Of a DNA stretch of 64,000 nt, positions 59,131 to 64,000 are shown one piece after another. The stretch is from assembly GCF_000328475.2 (NCBI RefSeq), contig NC_026478.1:1-64000 (forward strand). Reading direction: 5' to 3'. Origin of the DNA: Mycosarcoma maydis (lineage: Eukaryota; Basidiomycota; Ustilaginomycetes; Ustilaginales). A program made the position numbers and the translations under genes. The notes beneath the pieces were generated by a model, which saw only the letters and a list, made by a program, of their open reading frames with translations, was not told where the DNA came from and searched no databases. Position 1 is the first letter of the stretch. Every line of letters starts with the position of its first letter.

Positions 59131-61597
59131 ATGACGCCTCGCAGCCAAGCGTCGATAGCCAGTCCAACGAGTCTGTCAGGCTTAGCCTCAGCCTCATCGT
59201 CACGAGCGGACCAGCCCAAAGTCCTGGCCCGGCGCTCATCCTCTCCTCCCGCTACCAATCAGCGTGATGCAGAGTGCCGTCAAGATCTCACGAACGCGGC
59301 TAATGCCAGGCGACATCGTTCTGACACGGCGACGTCGGAAACAGAGGTCCGATCACGTCGCATTAGGGTGACAAAGGGTAAAGCAAAATTCATTCCTAAT
59401 CGTGTCAAGCGCTACCACGAAAGGTCGCTTGCCGGTTGTTTGACCTGTCGAAAGCGTAGAGTCAAGTGCGATGAGGCCAAACCTGTCTGCCAAAGGTGTG
59501 CCAGTGGCGATCGCGAGTGCCTCTATGCCCACTCCGATGCCTCATCGAGCTCGAAAGGCCTTTCTTCGGCGCACGGCGCTTTGAACGACGACATGCTTCG
59601 CACCGCCAGCTCTACTGCATGTCCTGGCCTTCAGGTGTCATCACTTGTTCACAACAATTCACCTCCGTCCAAACTCAGTGCCAGCACCTCTTTTCACCTT
59701 TCCCCACCAGCAGGCGTAGGACCTGCATCGTCATCCCATTCTTCTGCCGCGTATGCATCGGCCTCGCCCCGAACACCATTTGATCAAGCTAGTCCGCATT
59801 CTCCGTTAGCACATCGCAACGGCCGTGCTAGAGCGTCTACCAGCGCACATAATGACCGCTACCGGAAGCCAGATCGTCCTCACCAACACGCAAGCCACGC
59901 AATCTCCGATTACGACCATCATAGACCCCACATTTATACCCAACAACATTCACGCTCCTTTGGTGCCTCGTCGATCGACATCTCCATGGTCAAACTACCC
60001 GCACTCCCGTCAGGCTTCGGTTTCGATCATCTCGACGCCTACTTTCCGACGTACGAACAGCAGTGCCTCTTTCGACACTACATCCTCGAAGTCGCGCCAC
60101 AGCTCTGCGTCATGCAGATTCCTTTGCCGGACAATCGCTGGATCAGATACCACGCCACCTTTGCCGTCCGTCATCCACACGGAGTTAACGGCTACGAAGA
60201 TGCTTTACGATCGGCTTTGTTGAGTATGGCAAGCCTCGATATCGGTCACAAGTTGTCACAATCGCCCATACCAGACTTGTTCCCTTCGGTTGCATCGCGA
60301 TCAGATGATCCATCACCTTGGTCCGACAATTTCAGTAACGGCACCAGAACTATGTCGGGGCCCTCTCCACACAGCTCGACCTCTCACCACGCCGAGAGCA
60401 TCCAAGGTGCGGCACCTGCGATACACGGATCCGAAGCGAACACAAAAAGCATCATGTCCAACGTTCTGCTCGAGCTGAGCAATCTGCGTCGAGAGGAGAG
60501 TTTGCGTCTCTTGCGCACCACGCTCAAGGAAAGACGCGCGCCACTGGATCGCGGCAATGCTGCTATCATGCTTGCTACCGTTCTTGGTCTAGCCACGCGA
60601 GACAGACTGGCAGCACAGCAAGACTGGCAGGATGCGCTGCACATTGCCTCTAGAGCCATCGCTGAGCTCGGTGGTCCAGCCGCCTTTGTAGACCAGTCTG
60701 ACCCATCGAGCCTCTTCCTGATCGAACAGATCGCTTGTTTTGACGCTCTCAGCTCGCTCACTTCCGACGATTATACCCTTTTCCTACAACCTTGGGACGA
60801 CTGGTGGTATGCGTTGATGGACTCGCCCCGCAGCATCAAGGAGGACAGTGTGCTGCAGACATTCGGACTGCATAGAGGCATGATCGACATGTTGGCACGA
60901 ATGACGCGAGTCGAGGCCACCCGACGCGAATTGCAGGAGCGCACGAGCGTCACCATCATACTTTCTGAGGCGGTGGGTGGCGGATCACCACCTGCGCTGC
61001 CACCAGAGTACGAAGAGACGCGACTGTGGTTGGAGTCAACAGCGCGAGCATTGGTGGCAGAGATTCCGATCTGGGCCAAGATGCCGTTCCCAGCAGAAGC
61101 GACACGCACGCTGCAGACGCTTTTGCCAGTGATCATGAATCATCTGTACGTGGCTGCAGCCGAGCTTTACATCCACTCGGTCATCTTCTCAAAACCAGCG
61201 GATCACCCATGCTTTTCCGAGCCTACGGCTGTCGTGCTCAATCGTACAGAAGAGGCGATCCAAGCGGGTATCACCAAAGGGTAAGAATTGTGTACCTTGA
61301 TCGTCTACGTTGGAATGGGAAGACTAACCCCTCTTCTCTTAATCCTGCTATGCGTGCTCATGACGTTCAATCTGCAGGTTGTTGCTCCCGCTCTCGTTTG
61401 CAGCCTTCTCAGCACGCTATCAAGACCGGGATCGGATCCGCGTCATGCTCAACGAGCTGCGTCCGTACTACAAATTTGACCTTGAACGCATGGAAAAACT
61501 CAACGAGCATCTATGGAGCTTGGTCGATAGTGGCCTCACACCGACTGATTGGGGCATGTTCCTCAAGAGCGTAGGCTGCTTCAACTGGGCGTTCTGA
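59131..61597 (+). CDS. Zn2Cys6 transcription factor
   Basis: A spliced gene with exon 1 at 59131-61280 and exon 2 at 61378-61597, 789 residues. The 97-nt intron (GTAAGA donor, CTGCAG acceptor) joins ITKG to LLLPLSF in phase. The zinc cluster uses Cys103, 106, 113, 120, 123 and 130 with spacing C-x2-C-x6-C-x6-C-x2-C-x6-C and the usual basic RKRRVKCD. A Ser/His-rich linker follows to about residue 285. The region from about 300 onward resembles the fungal-specific TF domain 2 type, with YEQQCLFRHYILEVAPQLC and DALRSALLSMASLDIGH. It is a nuclear DNA-binding regulator; the target genes cannot be predicted. Confidence 0.9.
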
Positions 61598-62266
61598 ATC
61601 GCTTTCGCTGTTGGTCTCGGCTTATGTATTTGTTGCTGATCAAGGAATGGGATGTGTAGCGACCCGTGGCGCTGGAACTGACATGTTGCGAAGTTTGTTT
61701 ACATGTCGAGAGGCCGCTGAAACAGGCGCTCAGTCACAAGAGTGTGGTCCGACATGACCTTGTGGAATCACAGAATCGTAAATGGCGAGGAGCACAGCAG
61801 GTGGAGAAGCACGAAGCAGACGTGAGAGAATGTGGTTGCAGGTTTGCTGGTTTGAGAATTTAACACTGCGATTTTGTCGCACGACACGTCGCCCCCAAGC
61901 TTAAAGAAGAATCACGAATCGTGAATCGTGAATGAAAGCTTCCAGCTCATCTTTTGACTGATAGCCGCACTCACGACTTGTGCTTCGTAATTCTTTTGGG
62001 CGCACTCTCGCCTTTGACTGCGGGACACCTGTTGAGACTGCATCTTCGCCCTCAACTTCAACACTTGCTTCTCGTGCTAGGTTTGCAAACTGAACAGCCC
62101 CCTTTCGGCATCTTTGAAGCAACAGCAAGGTCTCGGACGGGTATTGACACTTCTGGTTGGATCAAGGCGGTGGAGGTTGCTGATATCTAAGGTCACTGTT
62201 GGGATCGAGTGACGAGAGGCGCTTTGGTAAATTTTCTAATGGCCGAGCTCGACCTACTAGGACAAC
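61598..62266. other. Intergenic region upstream of SCJ1
   Basis: This stretch holds the TF 3' end and the SCJ1 promoter. Tandem AATCACGAATCGTGAATCG lies at 61912-61930. Confidence 0.4.
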
Positions 62267-63680
62267 ATGAGGCCCTTGATATCGACTCGCCGTCCATGCT
62301 CAAGCCAATCTGGAGTATCCTGGCTGCTGCTTCTGTCCATCGTTGCCTCGATCTGGTTTGCCGCGCTAGTCGCCGCAGCTAAGGATTACTACAAGGTGCT
62401 CGGTGTCGACAAGACCGCGTCGGAACGTGACATCAAGCGTGCTTACCGTAAACGAGCTCAGAAGATTCATCCAGACAAACACCCAGATAAGCACGCCGAG
62501 TTTCTGGAGTTGAGCGATGCATATCAGACTCTCAGCGATGCAGAGACTCGCAAGATTTACGACAGGTACGGTGTGGACGGTGTAAAGAAGCACCAAGCGC
62601 GCAAGGACAATCCGCACCAGCAGGCACAAGATCCATTTGACATCTTCTCTCGCTTCTTTGGCGGAGGAGGTGGCGGAGGTGGTGGGGTGCACAAGGGCCC
62701 CAGCAAGGCATTCAACGTAGATGTGGATATCGAAGACTTTTACAGGGGAAAGACGTTCACACTTGAATATCAGAGGAACGTAGTCTGTTCGCATTGCGAT
62801 GGAAGCGGTGCCGAGTCTCCGGCGGATATCCACACATGCGACGCTTGCGACGGCAGAGGTGTAAGGATTGTCAGGCAGCAGATCATGCCAGGTTTCATCA
62901 CGAATGCACAGATGACGTGTGACCGATGCGGTGGTGCCGGCTCAGTGATCAAGCATCGATGCTCCAAGTGTCATGGCCAAAAGATTGTTCAAGAGACGGC
63001 ATCGGTGGATGTTGACCTTGAAAGGGGGGCCGAAGAGGGAGTAGAGGTGGTGATTGAAGGCGAGGCGGACGAGGCGCCAGAGTACGAGGCAGGTGATGTG
63101 ATTGTCAGAGTCAGGTATGTAGTCTCACACGTTTTTGGATACATGAGCACAGCATAGCGTACTGACGCATGAATGCCGTTCATAATTGCAGCGCCCGACG
63201 CTCGAAAGGTCAGTTCCGACGAGGAGGCACCTCGCTCTACAAGACGCTTCCCATCTCGCTCTCTGAAGCGCTGCTGGGTTTTGAGCGCAATTTGACACAC
63301 TTGGACGGACGCACGATCACCATCCGTCGCGATGCCGTCACTCAACCGGGCTTTGTCTCGGTCATCGACAACGAAGGCATGCCGGTACGTGGCACGATGC
63401 TGTCGGACGCGCCAGAAGAAGACACGCGCACTGGCCGCGACATGCTCTTTGGAAAGCTGTATCTTGAATGGCAACTCGTGCTGCCTGAAACGGTAGATCC
63501 AGCGTTGCGTACAGGTAAGTACGCCCAGGAAAGCGCGCAACGTACTTGACCTTTGAAAAAGGGAAGGCTGACTCTGCTTCTTGTTTTCCCAATCTGAAAG
63601 TCCTCGAGAAGGTTTCCGGCCGTTCATCAATAGGGGAAGCAAGCCATGCAGCCAGCGGCTCGAACCACCAAGAGCTTTGA
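62267..63680 (+). CDS. SCJ1: ER-lumenal DnaJ co-chaperone
   Basis: A three-exon gene, 62267-63114, 63192-63514 and 63601-63680, coding 416 residues. The introns are 77 and 86 nt (GTATGT/TTGCAG and GTAAGT/TGAAAG). It is a type-I J-protein of the SCJ1/ERdj3 group, which passes misfolded ER clients to BiP. A signal peptide covers about 1-37, the J-domain 39-105 with HPD at 68-70, a Gly-rich run of nine near 130-138, and four CxxCxGxG-type zinc motifs at about 177-250. The exon-2 segment ISLSEALLGFERNLTHLDG matches SCJ1. The short last exon supplies a C-terminal NHQEL, a variant of the H/KDEL retrieval signal. The J-domain carries a duplicated HPDKHPDKH. The terminal exon is my inference. Confidence 0.9.
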
Positions 63681-64000
63681 CCGACGCCCTACGCATCCAT
63701 TCCCAGCATGTTTTCTGGCTCCATCCCCTTTGCATTAGACACGTCGTCAACGATGAGGAAGCATGAACATGGGTTATGTGTGTGACAGCAGTCGTTTCGT
63801 TAGGGTGAGGATGAGAGGCAGGAACACGAACGAGGATCGTGGCAAATTCACGATTGGCTAAAGATGTTAGATCTGTTTCTGTTTGTTGGCAAAAGTTAGA
63901 CCAAACCGTGTGCGTGAACCGAGCTTCCGAACTTCCCGACTGGTGACTCTGACTGTTGCGTCGGTGAATTTGTGTTGTCGTTCCAAGAAAAAGAAGCGCG
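63681..64000. other. Right edge, no gene seen
   Basis: This is the 3' flank of SCJ1. A heptamer copy ATTCACGATTGG lies at 63846-63857. A gene could begin beyond the window. Confidence 0.35.

Noticed and set aside
1..64000. tRNA, rRNA, or secondary-metabolite cluster
   Set aside because: No convincing tRNA A/B-box pairs or rRNA were found, and the P450, CoA ligase and other enzymes are scattered among housekeeping genes without synthase backbones.

Overview
The window looks like nuclear DNA of a smut fungus (Ustilaginaceae, Ustilago/Sporisorium/Pseudozyma type). I base this on compact eukaryotic genes about 2.2 kb apart on both strands, few short GT-AG introns (77-112 nt where I can place them well), basidiomycete-style proteins, and intergenic DNA full of short CGTGAAT / ATTCACG heptamers, which I associate with Ustilago genomes. 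I cannot fix the species. Two 100-N runs (9359-9458 and 39639-39738) show a draft assembly.

Layout. 1-1448: no intact gene; possible relic on the minus strand. 1.4-7.5 kb: small membrane protein, PP2A methylesterase (PPE1), alpha/beta-hydrolase esterase, DAL5-type MFS permease. 7.5-10.9 kb: gene-free, with a heptamer cluster and an 856-bp sequence repeated identically on both sides of an assembly gap. 10.9-18.7 kb: VOC/glyoxalase protein, mitochondrial AFG1 ATPase, eight-helix membrane protein (UPF0658-like), glycerophosphodiester phosphodiesterase. 20.2-30.1 kb: CYP53-type benzoate 4-hydroxylase, PAQR/IZH receptor, 3-hydroxyacyl-CoA dehydratase, NDUFAF6-type complex I assembly factor, TMA20/MCT-1. 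30.4-37.3 kb: mitochondrial P-loop ATPase, amidase, ZIM17, GPI-type secreted protein. 39.4-51.2 kb: gap-broken peroxisomal acyl/4-coumarate-CoA ligase, PNS1 transporter, DUF1295 protein, GH92 alpha-mannosidase, an unknown protein, an Old Yellow Enzyme. 52.1-63.7 kb: GNAT acetyltransferase, PMP3, membrane SDR, an unknown protein, a Zn2Cys6 regulator and an ER DnaJ (SCJ1).

The genes are mostly unrelated housekeeping genes, not a biosynthetic or effector cluster. Loose themes are mitochondrial biogenesis (AFG1, NDUFAF6, ZIM17, P-loop ATPase), lipid and membrane metabolism (GDPD, HACD, PAQR, PNS1, PMP3, DUF1295) and aromatic/acyl activation (CYP53, CoA ligase), but nothing in the layout ties them into one pathway.

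Many apparent long ORFs start at GTG or TTG; I moved starts to the first suitable ATG or proposed an upstream exon. Spliced models were built by hand from GT-AG sites, phase and protein similarity recalled from memory; no search was run. I did not find a convincing new multi-gene system. The most unusual signal is the dispersed heptamer family between the genes.
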